From JASHVB01 sp035508435 (GTDB taxonomy: Bacteria; Pseudomonadota; Alphaproteobacteria; Acetobacterales; Acetobacteraceae), in contig DATJNA010000034.1 in NCBI GenBank assembly GCA_035508435.1, positions 33,408 to 97,407 of the forward strand: 64,000 bases of DNA. Reading direction: 5' to 3'. Position 1 is the first letter of the stretch. Each line of letters opens with the position of its first letter. Below are positions 36,065-44,225 of this stretch, piece by piece. The notes beneath the pieces were generated by a model. The model was not told where the DNA came from and searched no databases. It was given only the letters and a program-made list of their open reading frames with translations. Position numbers and translations under genes: made by a program.

Positions 36065-37405
36065 TCAGCGCGTGGTTGGGGACTGAAACGGGTTCTTCGT
36101 GCCTCGTAGCTGCAGCCGGATCGGCGTGCCCGGCAACCCGAAGGCCTCCCGCAAGCCATTGACCAGATAGCGCTGGTAGTCTTCCGGGATCATTTCTGCC
36201 CGCGTGCCGAATGCGACGAAGGTCGGCGGCCGAGCCTTGGCCTGGGTCAGGTAACGCAGGCGCAGCCGTCGGCCATTCACCAGCGGCGGTTGGTGGCGCT
36301 CCAGCGCCGACTCGAACCATCGATTCAATTCACCGGTGGGCAGCCTGGTGTTCCACACGGCATATGCGCGGCGCACCGCCGGCAACAGCCGCTGCATCCC
36401 GGCGCCGGTCAGCGCCGATGCGGTGACGACTTCTACCCCCTTCATTTGCGCCAGGCTGGTGTCCAGCCGCTCGGCAATCGCGCGACGCGTGGCGCTGCGG
36501 TCCGCCACCGCATCCCACTTGTTCAGCGCAATCACGCAGGCACGGCCTTCGCGTTCGATCAGGCGGGCGATCTGCAGATCCTGATCGTGCAGCCCCTCGA
36601 TGGCGTCCACCGTCAGCACCACCACCTCGGCCAGTTTCAGCGCACCGATCGCGGCGCCTACCGACAGCTTTTCCAGCGGCGCCTCGATGCGTGCGCGACG
36701 GCGCAGGCCGGCGGTGTCCACCAGCTCGATGGCTCCGTCGGCATCGTGCAGCAAGGTCGCCACGGCATCGCGCGTGAGCCCCGGTTCAGGGCCGGTGATC
36801 ATCCGTTCCTCGCCGAGCAAGCGATTGATCAGCGTGGATTTCCCCGCGTTCGGCCGGCCGACCACGGCCAGCTTCAATGGCGGCGCCGTGGCATCCTCAT
36901 GGGCATCGGCCGCCGGCAGGCGGGTGGCGATTTCCGCCATCAGGTCGGCGATGCCCTCACCATGCTCTGCCGAGACCGCCACCGGGTCGCCGAGGCCGAG
37001 CGCATAGCTTTCCAGCACCGCGGAGTCCGCCGAACGTCCCTCTGCCTTGTTCGCGACCAGCAGGACGGGCCGGCCCTGCCGGCGCAGCCAGTGCGCGAAG
37101 TGGCGGTCCGCCGGGACCAGCCCCTCGCGTGCGTCCACGACGAACACGACGAGATCCGCCATTCCCACCGCGGTTTCGGCGCCGGAGCGGAGGCGGCCGG
37201 CCAGTGTCTCCGGGGCAGCCTCTTCCAGACCGGCGGTGTCAACCAGCCGCACGCGGCGGCCGCGCAGCAGGGCCTCAGCCTCTTTGCGGTCGCGGGTGAG
37301 GCCCGGCGTGTCGGCAACCAGCGCCGTGCGCCGCCCTACCAGGCGATTGAACAGGGTCGATTTGCCGACATTGGGACGGCCGGCGATCACCACCACGGGC
37401 AACAT
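36065..37405 (-). CDS. der: Ribosome biogenesis GTPase Der (EngA)
   Basis: This 446-residue protein has two tandem G domains, each with a P-loop (GRPNVGKST near residue 9 and GRPNAGKST near 184) and NKxD motifs (NKAEG and NKWDA). A C-terminal KH-like domain follows (YLTQAKARPPTFVAFG). It assembles the 50S subunit. It is the last gene of the yfgM-like/bamB/der operon, the conserved order in proteobacteria. Confidence 0.96.
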   Translation of the reverse strand: MLPVVVIAGRPNVGKSTLFNRLVGRRTALVADTPGLTRDRKEAEALLRGRRVRLVDTAGLEEAAPETLAGRLRSGAETAVGMADLVVFVVDAREGLVPADRHFAHWLRRQGRPVLLVANKAEGRSADSAVLESYALGLGDPVAVSAEHGEGIADLMAEIATRLPAADAHEDATAPPLKLAVVGRPNAGKSTLINRLLGEERMITGPEPGLTRDAVATLLHDADGAIELVDTAGLRRRARIEAPLEKLSVGAAIGALKLAEVVVLTVDAIEGLHDQDLQIARLIEREGRACVIALNKWDAVADRSATRRAIAERLDTSLAQMKGVEVVTASALTGAGMQRLLPAVRRAYAVWNTRLPTGELNRWFESALERHQPPLVNGRRLRLRYLTQAKARPPTFVAFGTRAEMIPEDYQRYLVNGLREAFGLPGTPIRLQLRGTKNPFQSPTTR

Positions 37406-37426
37406 GGCAACGCAGATGGCGCGGCG

Positions 37427-38809
37427 TCAGCGCAGCGCCAACAGCTTGCCGTCTTCGGAGACCATCAGCAGCGTGCCGTCCGCCACCACGGGCTCCAGCG
37501 GTGCGGCTTCGCCGGGCAGCTTCTCCTGCCCCAGGATGGCGCCGCTGTAGGGGCTGATCGACAGCGCCTGATTGTCGGTGCCGGTCGCGACCAATCGGTC
37601 GCCCATCAGGGTGGGGCCGAACCAGGTGATGGAGTTTTTCTGCTTCTCCTCGTTCTTCCAGCGGGGCAGGGCGCTGACCCAGGCGACCTTGCCGTCCGCC
37701 ATGGTCAGCGCCGCCATCTGCTGGGCGAGCGAGACCATGAACACCCATTCGCCGGCGATCCAGGGGCTGTCCTCGCCGCTGACCTGTCGTTCCCACAGCC
37801 GCCGCCCGGTCGGCAGGTCCAGGCACAACATCAGGCCGCCCATGCCGGTAGCCACCACCCTGCCGTTGCTGACCGCCGGGCGGCCACGGATGGCGGAGAA
37901 ATCCGCGGCACCGGCGCCGGCATAGCCGCCAAGTGTATCGCTCCACACCACGTTGCCGGTCTCGGCACGCAGGCAGGCGAGTTGGCCGGAGCTGAAGCCG
38001 GCCACGACCAGGCCGTTGGCGAACGCAGGCGCTGGCCGCCCGAGCACTGCCGGATCCGTGGCGGCACCCTGGAAGCTCCAGATCGTGTGGCCGTCGGATG
38101 CGGCGAGCGCCAGCAGCTTGTCCTCGATTGTGGTCAGGAACAGGCGGCCCTCGACGACGGTGGGGGCGGAGCGGCCAGGGGCGCCGAGATAGACGCGCCA
38201 ATGCTCGTTGCCCTTGGCGGCGTCCAGCGCGACCAGGTCGCCCAGGCCATTCACCGCATAGAGCGTGCCGCCGGCCAGCCCCAGCCCACCGCCGACATTG
38301 CTGCTGCGGACATGCTTGCCCCTGGTCTCGCTACGCCAGACCCGCTCGCCTCGGGCGAGGGTGAAGGCGCTGACCGTGCCGGCGGAATCCATGGTGTAGA
38401 CCAGGCCGTTGCCGACCACCGGCTGGGCCAGGATCTTGCGGCGGTAGCCGCCGCCCTCGCCAATGCTGACGGTCCAGGCCTGCGACAGGTCTGGCTGGCC
38501 CGCGAGGTGACCCATGTCATGCGCGGGGTTGCCGCCCGCCTGCGGCCAGGCGGCGTTACGCACCGGCGGCGGCAGCACGACTTTTGGCGCCGAGGGATCC
38601 ACCACCAGGCCGCTGCCACTGTTCTCCACCGGCTCGCGCCTGCCTGGAATCGGCGGTTTCGGGGTCTCGCCGAACCACCTGTCCCACAGGCCGCAGCCGG
38701 TCAGGGCCAGCGGCGCCAGCAGCGCGGCGCGCCGCGCGAGTCCCCTCGAGTCCACCAGCGATTCCCTTGTCGTTTCCCCTGGCGTGTCCTGCGCCGCGGC
38801 CATCGGCAT
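37427..38809 (-). CDS. bamB: Outer-membrane protein assembly factor BamB-like lipoprotein
   Basis: This protein of up to 460 residues is a PQQ-like eight-bladed beta-propeller with a lipoprotein signal (APLALTGC, Cys39). It belongs to the BAM complex that inserts barrels into the outer membrane. Propeller-repeat motifs recur (GLVYTMDSAGTVSAFTLARG, GTLYAVNGLGDLVALDAAKG). The ATG at 38809 lies 5 bp after the upstream stop. A GTG at 38755 with an AAGGGA site would give a shorter, more typical lipoprotein signal and may be the true start. Confidence 0.9.
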   Translation of the reverse strand: MPMAAAQDTPGETTRESLVDSRGLARRAALLAPLALTGCGLWDRWFGETPKPPIPGRREPVENSGSGLVVDPSAPKVVLPPPVRNAAWPQAGGNPAHDMGHLAGQPDLSQAWTVSIGEGGGYRRKILAQPVVGNGLVYTMDSAGTVSAFTLARGERVWRSETRGKHVRSSNVGGGLGLAGGTLYAVNGLGDLVALDAAKGNEHWRVYLGAPGRSAPTVVEGRLFLTTIEDKLLALAASDGHTIWSFQGAATDPAVLGRPAPAFANGLVVAGFSSGQLACLRAETGNVVWSDTLGGYAGAGAADFSAIRGRPAVSNGRVVATGMGGLMLCLDLPTGRRLWERQVSGEDSPWIAGEWVFMVSLAQQMAALTMADGKVAWVSALPRWKNEEKQKNSITWFGPTLMGDRLVATGTDNQALSISPYSGAILGQEKLPGEAAPLEPVVADGTLLMVSEDGKLLALR

Positions 38810-38814
38810 GCGGG

Positions 38815-39468
38815 TCAGCCGAGCTGTTGCAGCAGGGCGGCAGCCCTCCCGCGCACACCGCGCGGCGCGGTCAGGTCCTGCGACAGGTGGCTCAGCGTGG
38901 TCTTGGCCGCCGCCGTCTTGCCCTGCCGCAGATCGAGCAAGGCCAATTGCTCCTCCGCCAATGGGCGCCACGGGTTGCCGGGCTCGGCCAGCCCGCGCAA
39001 GCGGGCGGTCAGCAGCCCAACGTCGCCGGTGTCGATCTGGTGCTGGCACCAGAGCAAGTTGGCGACGCCGCGCAGCAGGGGATCGGCGGCTTCGTCGGTG
39101 GCGACGGCGTTCCACAGGGCAAGCGCCGCGCCGAGGTCGCCATTCTGCGCCTGCACCGCGGCGGCCTGCAGCCGGGCCAGGGTGCGGTAGCCGTCGGGCG
39201 CGGACCTGGCGACCGCTTCGAACTGGGCGATCAGCGCCTTACGGTCCGCCGCCGCGGCCGGGGTTGCTTCCAGCGCCATCGCGGCGAGGTAGTGCTGGCC
39301 GGCGGCGATGTCTTCCTGTGCCTGCCGCCAGCGCCAAACCTGCCAGCCGCCGACGCCGGCCACGATCAGCAACGCGGCGCCGATCAGCAGCGGGCCGTAG
39401 CGTTTCAGCAGGCGCTGCGCGCGTTCGGCGCGGAGTTCTTCTGCTACTTCGTCGAAAATGTCTGACAA
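38815..39468 (-). CDS. Tetratricopeptide YfgM-like membrane protein
   Basis: This 217-residue protein has a cytoplasmic N-terminus (MSDIFDEVAEELRAERAQ), one transmembrane helix at about 25-46, and a helical-repeat periplasmic domain (TPR_21 type). YfgM in E. coli associates with SecYEG and periplasmic chaperones. It precedes bamB and der with only a few bases between, the usual operon, which supports the assignment. Confidence 0.85.
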   Translation of the reverse strand: MSDIFDEVAEELRAERAQRLLKRYGPLLIGAALLIVAGVGGWQVWRWRQAQEDIAAGQHYLAAMALEATPAAAADRKALIAQFEAVARSAPDGYRTLARLQAAAVQAQNGDLGAALALWNAVATDEAADPLLRGVANLLWCQHQIDTGDVGLLTARLRGLAEPGNPWRPLAEEQLALLDLRQGKTAAAKTTLSHLSQDLTAPRGVRGRAAALLQQLG

Positions 39469-39576
39469 GGTGCTGCGGTCCCGAATCTGGCTGGGCGGCG
39501 GACCATAGCGGCGGCGTGGCGTGCCGGCAAACCGGCGGAAACGGCCGGTTTACCTTTAGGGCGCAAGCTGCGCTGC

Positions 39577-39939
39577 ATGCGATGGGTGCTGCTGATGGCG
39601 ATGTTGGCTCTGGGCGGCTGCGGGGCCGATCCGGTCATGCTGACCTCAGTCGCCGTCGGCACGACGGCCGGCAGCGTGGCGGTGATCCAACGCACGCCGA
39701 TCGACGCAGCGTATTCGCTGGTCACGGGCAAGGATTGCTCCGTGGTTCGGCTGGACCAGGGGTTGAGCTATTGCCGGCCGATCGAGTCTCCGCCGGCGCT
39801 GCCGCCCTATTGCACGCGGAGCCTTGGGGTAACGGATTGCTGGATCGATCCGGCAGGACAGCCGCCGCAGCAGGCTGACGGGCCGGTGGGGCTGACGCCG
39901 GCGCAGGAAGCCAATCGGACACGGCGATGGCCGTTCTGA
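39577..39939 (+). CDS. Small lipoprotein of unknown function
   Basis: This 120-residue protein has a short lipoprotein signal with lipobox ALGGC (Cys15), a small hydrophobic stretch (VAVGTTAGSVAVI) and a region of four cysteines (CSV, YCRP, YCTR, DCWID) that could form disulfides in the periplasm. No family is recognised. Its stop codon falls inside the first copy of a 15-bp tandem repeat, so expansion or loss of that repeat could alter its C-terminus. Confidence 0.65.
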   Translation: MRWVLLMAMLALGGCGADPVMLTSVAVGTTAGSVAVIQRTPIDAAYSLVTGKDCSVVRLDQGLSYCRPIESPPALPPYCTRSLGVTDCWIDPAGQPPQQADGPVGLTPAQEANRTRRWPF

Positions 39940-39988
39940 TGACGGCCGTTCTGATGATGGCCGTTCTGATGATGGCCGTTCCGATGAG
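39929..39988. repeat. 15-bp tandem repeat, four copies
   Basis: Units GGCCGTTCTGATGAT or one- to two-base variants begin at 39929, 39944, 39959 and 39974. The first unit contains the TGA stop of the upstream lipoprotein gene. Period 15 keeps a reading frame open across the array, but no gene continues there. Confidence 0.9.
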
Positions 39989-40090
39989 GGATCCGGGTCA
40001 TGCAGCCGATTCGCTCCAGGCCCGGCCTGCCACCCCCGGAGAACCCCGCCCAGCATTTCGTCATGCCGGTGCTTGGTGTTGGCAGTTCGT

Positions 40091-40167
40091 TGGTGCGCCC
40101 GGCAGGACTCGAACCTGCAACCAAACGGTTATGAGCCGTCCGCTCTGACCAATTGAGCTACAGGCGC
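40091..40167 (-). tRNA. tRNA with CAU anticodon (Met or Ile2)
   Basis: A 77-nt cloverleaf runs from G at 40167 to an encoded CCA at 40093-40091. The acceptor stem pairs GCGCCTG with CGGGCGC (one G-U), the D arm is AGCTCAATTGGTCAGAGC, the anticodon stem ACGG/CCGT encloses loop CTCATAA, and the T arm is CAGGTTCGAGTCCTG. CAU could be elongator methionine or isoleucine-2 (lysidine-modified); sequence alone does not settle it. Confidence 0.93.
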
Positions 40168-40497
40168 TCGAGCCGGACGTTAGCATCCCAGGGGGCTGAT
40201 CCACCATCTCTTGGCCCAATCCAGCTCTTGGGCCAATCCAGCATCTCCCGCGTTGCACGCCAAGCGGGCAGTGCCGCCTGCGCGACGGCGCCTGAGACAT
40301 GGCGAACCAATCAACCTCCCCGGCGACGCCGGCGGCATCCCCAACACCCGGGCGCGCATCGCCCGTCAATGCCGCGCCTGGTCTGTCAATCGGGGACTCG
40401 TCTGTTAATGCAGATTGCAATCTACGTTAGATTATGTTAGAAGCCGTGCCGCCGGTCCCCAGACCGGGCCGCCGCCGCACGCAGCCAGGAAGCCGCC
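40168..40497. promoter_or_regulatory. Upstream region of the SGNH-protein operon, with short repeats
   Basis: This gap holds a 17-bp tandem duplication at 40209-40242 (units TCTTGGSCCAATCCAGC). It also holds an unusually AT-rich patch at 40403-40440 with a perfect 12-bp palindrome AGATTGCAATCT (40412-40423) and a direct repeat of GTTAGA. The AT-rich patch is about 60-95 bp before the small ORF and is the best candidate for its promoter and operator. Confidence 0.5.
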
Positions 40498-40602
40498 ATG
40501 ATCGCCACCCTCCGTCCGACCGCTTTGAGCGGCCGCCACAGATCGCCGTTCCGGGCGAACCCGGATGTTCTTGCCGTCGTCGCGACGGATGTCGTGGCAT
40601 GA
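40498..40602 (+). CDS. Possible 34-residue small protein coupled to the SGNH gene
   Basis: An ATG at 40498 behind an AGGAAG site opens a 34-codon frame starting MIATLRPTALSGRHRSPFRA and ending at TGA 40600-40602. That stop overlaps the ATG of the next gene (ATGA), the same coupling style used in this genome's operons. The product has no recognisable domain. It may be a real small protein or a leader peptide whose translation delivers ribosomes to the downstream gene. Confidence 0.45.
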   Translation: MIATLRPTALSGRHRSPFRANPDVLAVVATDVVA

Positions 40603-42731
40603 CGATTGCGCTGACTGCGCCGGGCCGTCCTCTGATGGCGGCGGCCGGCAAACCGGTCCTGGTGAAACCGCTATCCGGCGCGGGCAATGGCGGCGGGAGC
40701 GGCGGATCTGTCCAAACCCTTGCCGGGATCGGCGGCCTCTCAGGTTGGTGGGATGCCGGCACGCCGTCCGGCATGCTCGACCCCACCGGCGTGGCGCTGA
40801 CGGCATTTGGCGGTGCGGTTGGCAGTGTGGCCGACAAGTCGGGTGCCGGTGCGCCGCTCGCGGTGTTCCACCAGGCCACCAACGGCACCAGCGCGCCATT
40901 GGCAACGCCACGGCTGAACGGCCTGCTGGGCGGGGTTGGGCGCAATACCGTGGTGCCGCCGACCCTGCCGGGCCCGGGTCAGCAACAGCCGGTGATGGAT
41001 CCCGACCAGGGCCTGGTCTCTGCGGCGATGTCGCTCGGATCCGCCACCGCCTGGACGCTCTTCCTCGTCTGGTCGCGACCCAACTGGCGGCAGGCCGCGA
41101 ACGCCGCCAGCACTTTGCTCAGCATCAACGGCACTGCCGTACTGGCGGCCGACAACACCGCCGGCAGCAACCGCCTGGTACTGTTTCCGGGCGCGCAGCA
41201 GACCGTGCTGACCTCGACGCTGGAGCGCCGGCACACCCATGCGGTGATCCTGCGCAGTACTCCCGGCAGCGGCATGGATGTCTGGCTGGACGCGACCCAG
41301 GTTGCCACCCTGGCCCCCAATCCGCTGCCGGCCTCACTGACCGCGCCGCTCCTGCTGCTGCACGGCGGCGGCGTGAATGGCGCCGCGGAGTGCTGGTTCC
41401 ACGAAGCCGCAATCTGGTCGCGCGCGCTCGCCGCGGGCGATATCGGCAATCTGCAGAACTACCAGACGCGCTGGACGCTCGGTGCCCGCAAGGGTTTGCA
41501 GATCCTGGTCACCGGACAGTCGAACGCCGGCAACGGGCTGAATGACGGCGCCTGGCACCTGCTGGCGCAGGGCGTGGCCTGGCATCTCGGCGCGATCGCC
41601 TATGGCGTGGTCGGCTGCTACGGCAGCCCGCCGGCCGCCACCTGCATTCATGGCGAGGGCATTTATCCGGTTCCCGCGCTCGGTTTCAGCGGCTCGTTCC
41701 TGAACGATCCGAATGACGGCAGCAGCCCGTCCACCTGGGGCCTCGGCACCGACGGGCAGGCGGTGCAGACCTGGCTCACCACCACGACGGAGACCGCGCC
41801 GGAAGACGCTGCCGACATCGTGGCGCTGATCTGGCCATGGTCGGAAAACGACAGCACGCGCCAGTATTCCGAGAAGGCGACCTGCGAGGCCGCCGCCCGC
41901 CGGTTCCTGGCGCTGGAACGCGGCATGATCGCGCGCACAGCGGCAAACCTGCCGCAGCTATGGTGGTCGGCGATCCCGTTCGACTACAACAGCAACGATT
42001 GCGGCACCCAAATGCAGCGCGAGGTGGTCGCCGACATGGCGGCCGACGCGACCCAGAACGTCTCGGTGGTGCTGCCGCAGACCGCGGACAGCCTGCCGCG
42101 CAGCGTCGGCGGCCCGGCTTTGGTCTACAATCCGGCCACCGGCATCTGGAGCGGCGGCGATCCGCTGCACCGCGACATTCCGGACAACCAGCGTTTCGGC
42201 AGGCTTGCGGCGCCGCTGGTGGCGCGCGTCGTGCTGGCATGCTCTGGCGGCGATACGTTGTCCGCGATCCCCGCCGGCATCCCCGCGACCGGCGGACCGG
42301 CGGTCACTCATGTCTATCGGCAGTCCAGCACCACCCTCGTGGTGACGGTGCAGCACGATTGCGGCACGGACCTGATCGTGCCGGCGACACAGGCGGCGGC
42401 AGGGTCCGGATGGGCTGTCATGGACGGAGGGTCCGTCGCCTCGCCCGGAACGATCGTGCCGGCCACCGCCTGCGCTCGGCTGAACCCGACGCAGTTGCAG
42501 ATCACCCTGGCGCAGCCGCTGGCGAATCCCAGCACCTCCTGCCGGCTGTTCTACCCGTACGGCACGTACACCATCGGCCGCGGCAACGCGGTTACCGACA
42601 ACCTTGCCAGCGTCACGCCACCGGCAGGCTGGAGCATCGCGGGTGATCTCGGCAGTTCCTGGAGCCTGAACATGCCGGTGCATATCCCGATGACCACGTC
42701 GTCCGGCATCGCGCTGAGCGACGCGCCGTGA
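40599..42731 (+). CDS. Large SGNH-type (sialate O-acetylesterase-like) protein with LamG-like N-terminus
   Basis: This 710-residue protein has a glycine-rich linker (25-37), a concanavalin/LamG-like domain (about 45-290, starting LSGWWDAGTPSG), and an SGNH-hydrolase-like domain. GQSN (306-309) is block I, SEND (415-418) resembles block III, and DPLH (521-524) supplies the Asp/His pair. A C-terminal beta domain of about 150 residues follows. No signal peptide is seen. Such proteins deacetylate glycans, and similar folds occur in phage tail fibres. The following glycosyltransferase gene favours a glycan role. Confidence 0.65.
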   Translation: MTIALTAPGRPLMAAAGKPVLVKPLSGAGNGGGSGGSVQTLAGIGGLSGWWDAGTPSGMLDPTGVALTAFGGAVGSVADKSGAGAPLAVFHQATNGTSAPLATPRLNGLLGGVGRNTVVPPTLPGPGQQQPVMDPDQGLVSAAMSLGSATAWTLFLVWSRPNWRQAANAASTLLSINGTAVLAADNTAGSNRLVLFPGAQQTVLTSTLERRHTHAVILRSTPGSGMDVWLDATQVATLAPNPLPASLTAPLLLLHGGGVNGAAECWFHEAAIWSRALAAGDIGNLQNYQTRWTLGARKGLQILVTGQSNAGNGLNDGAWHLLAQGVAWHLGAIAYGVVGCYGSPPAATCIHGEGIYPVPALGFSGSFLNDPNDGSSPSTWGLGTDGQAVQTWLTTTTETAPEDAADIVALIWPWSENDSTRQYSEKATCEAAARRFLALERGMIARTAANLPQLWWSAIPFDYNSNDCGTQMQREVVADMAADATQNVSVVLPQTADSLPRSVGGPALVYNPATGIWSGGDPLHRDIPDNQRFGRLAAPLVARVVLACSGGDTLSAIPAGIPATGGPAVTHVYRQSSTTLVVTVQHDCGTDLIVPATQAAAGSGWAVMDGGSVASPGTIVPATACARLNPTQLQITLAQPLANPSTSCRLFYPYGTYTIGRGNAVTDNLASVTPPAGWSIAGDLGSSWSLNMPVHIPMTTSSGIALSDAP

Positions 42732-42748
42732 CGCCCTAGTTAGTAAAT

Positions 42749-42785
42749 TTCACTGCCATAACTTAGAATAATTCACCGCCATAAC
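42749..42785 (+). promoter_or_regulatory. Direct repeat ahead of the glycosyltransferase gene
   Basis: TTCACTGCCATAAC (42749-42762) and TTCACCGCCATAAC (42772-42785) match at 13 of 14 positions with a 23-bp centre-to-centre spacing, about two helical turns. They lie in an AT-rich patch 13-49 bp before the start of the glycosyltransferase, where a regulator or polymerase would bind. Confidence 0.5.
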
Positions 42786-42797
42786 CGGAAAATCATC

Positions 42798-43739
42798 ATG
42801 CTCGACGCCACCCGCCTGCACGTCTTCACCGCTCGCTCCAACCCGCTGAACTGGTCCGCGCCGCACCGCAACTGGCAGCGCTTCGCCCGGCACATGCTGG
42901 ACGTCGGGGTGAACCTCACCGTTATCGAATGCGCCTTTGGCGAGGAGGAGTATCGCTGCGCGATCGACGGCGTCCGCCATATCGGCGCCCGTGCCAAGAC
43001 CCGCGGCTGGATCAAGGAGAATCTGCTGAACCTCGGCATCCAGCGCACGCCCGAGGCGCAGTACATCGCCTGGATCGACTCGGACGTGATCTTCCGCCGT
43101 CCCGACTGGGCCGAGGCCACCGTGCGCGCCTTGCAGCATTACGACATCGTGCAGCCCTGGTCCGACGCCTACGACCTGGGGCCGAACGGCGAGCATCTCG
43201 CGCATCATCGCTCGTTCTGCCGCCAGTGGTTCTATCGCCAGCCGGTGGTGGCGACGCATTCTGGCTACTGGCAGGGCGACGGCGGCCCGTATGTGTATCC
43301 GCACAGCGGCTACGCCTGGGCCATGACCCGCGAGGCGTATGACTGGGTCGGCGGCTTGTTCGAACTGGGCGGCATGGGCTCGGGCGATCATCACATGGCG
43401 CTTGGTCTGATCGGCCATGCCGAGGCGTCGATGCCGGGCGGCACCACCGATTCCTATCGCCGCGAGGTGCTGCGCTGGCAGGACCGGGCGCTGCGCCACA
43501 TCAACGGCAATATCGGCTACGTGCCCGGCACCATCGAGCATATGTTCCATGGCCGCAAAACCGAGCGTGGCTACCAGTCGCGTTGGGAGATGTTCGTGCG
43601 CCACACCTTCGACCCGCACGAGGACCTGAAACGCAACAGCTCCGGCGTGCTGGAGTTCGCCACCAACAAGCCGGAGCTGCGGCACGATTTTGACCTCTAT
43701 CTGATGAGCAGGAACGAGGATGTGAACGTGGCGTGGTGA
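42798..43739 (+). CDS. GT-A-type glycosyltransferase-like protein
   Basis: This 313-residue protein has a GT-A-like nucleotide-sugar fold with the metal-binding DSD motif at 94-96 (YIAWIDSDVIF) and a later acidic pair in GGMGSGDHHMALG. No membrane segment is visible, so it is probably cytoplasmic. The exact donor and acceptor are unknown. It lies 66 bp after the SGNH gene and may share its transcript or use the promoter suggested by the direct repeat. Confidence 0.7.
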   Translation: MLDATRLHVFTARSNPLNWSAPHRNWQRFARHMLDVGVNLTVIECAFGEEEYRCAIDGVRHIGARAKTRGWIKENLLNLGIQRTPEAQYIAWIDSDVIFRRPDWAEATVRALQHYDIVQPWSDAYDLGPNGEHLAHHRSFCRQWFYRQPVVATHSGYWQGDGGPYVYPHSGYAWAMTREAYDWVGGLFELGGMGSGDHHMALGLIGHAEASMPGGTTDSYRREVLRWQDRALRHINGNIGYVPGTIEHMFHGRKTERGYQSRWEMFVRHTFDPHEDLKRNSSGVLEFATNKPELRHDFDLYLMSRNEDVNVAW

Positions 43740-43848
43740 CAGAATCGGCGTGGTTGGGCAATGATCACGCGCCGGCCATGATCCCGACGCGAAGGCGGCG
43801 GAATCGGCGACCACTGTCACTGTCGGATCGCTCAGGAGGACTCGCATC

Positions 43849-44052
43849 GTGCGTAAATTGTTGCTCGCCACCGCCGCCGCCGGCGGCATGATGGCTCTCA
43901 CCGCGTTCGCTGCCGCCGCTGCGCCGGTTCCCGGTGCGGTCGACCACGCGACGGTAACGTCCCAACACGTGGTGCAGGCGGACTGGTACTGGCGCCACCA
44001 TCACTGGCACCATCGCCGTTGGTGGCACGGCCACTGGCACTACTGGGACTGA
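43849..44052 (+). CDS. Small secreted His/Trp-rich protein
   Basis: This 67-residue protein starts at GTG behind a strong AGGAGG site. It has a signal peptide (about 1-25, cleavage near AAA-AP). The mature part ends in a His/Trp-rich tail (WYWRHHHWHHRRWW...), with 9 His and 8 Trp in the last 25 residues. Such peptides are common and uncharacterised in alphaproteobacteria; metal or heme binding is a possibility, not shown. Confidence 0.7.
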   Translation: MRKLLLATAAAGGMMALTAFAAAAAPVPGAVDHATVTSQHVVQADWYWRHHHWHHRRWWHGHWHYWD

Positions 44053-44164
44053 GACCCGGGTAGCGGAAGGGAGACGCGGCGAGGCTCGCCGCGCCCTGGC
44101 GGAACCCCTCCCTGGCGTAATGGGGCGGGAGGAGGGGCGCATTACCCCGAGTGATGTGAGACGT

Positions 44165-44203
44165 GCCCCCTCCCCCAAGTCCCGCTTGCAAGGGGAGGGG
44201 GGC
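44165..44203 (-). terminator. GC-rich hairpin after gluQ
   Basis: GCCCCCTCCCC and GGGGAGGGGGGC form a long stem with one bulge, starting about 22 bp after the gluQ stop on the minus strand. It lacks a T tract but could end transcription; it is also a member of the same GC-rich palindrome class as 23957-23980. A second weaker palindrome of the same kind lies at about 44093-44135. Confidence 0.5.
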
Positions 44204-44225
44204 CCGCTGTGCTGTCTGGTCACTC

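Noticed and set aside
36290..39190. Very long plus-strand open frame (966 codons)
   Set aside because: It is antisense to der, bamB and the YfgM-like gene, all clearly real; high GC keeps shadow frames open.
40599..42731. Phage tail-fibre gene marking a prophage
   Set aside because: No other phage-like gene is near, and the neighbouring glycosyltransferase and small coupled ORF fit a chromosomal glycan module better.
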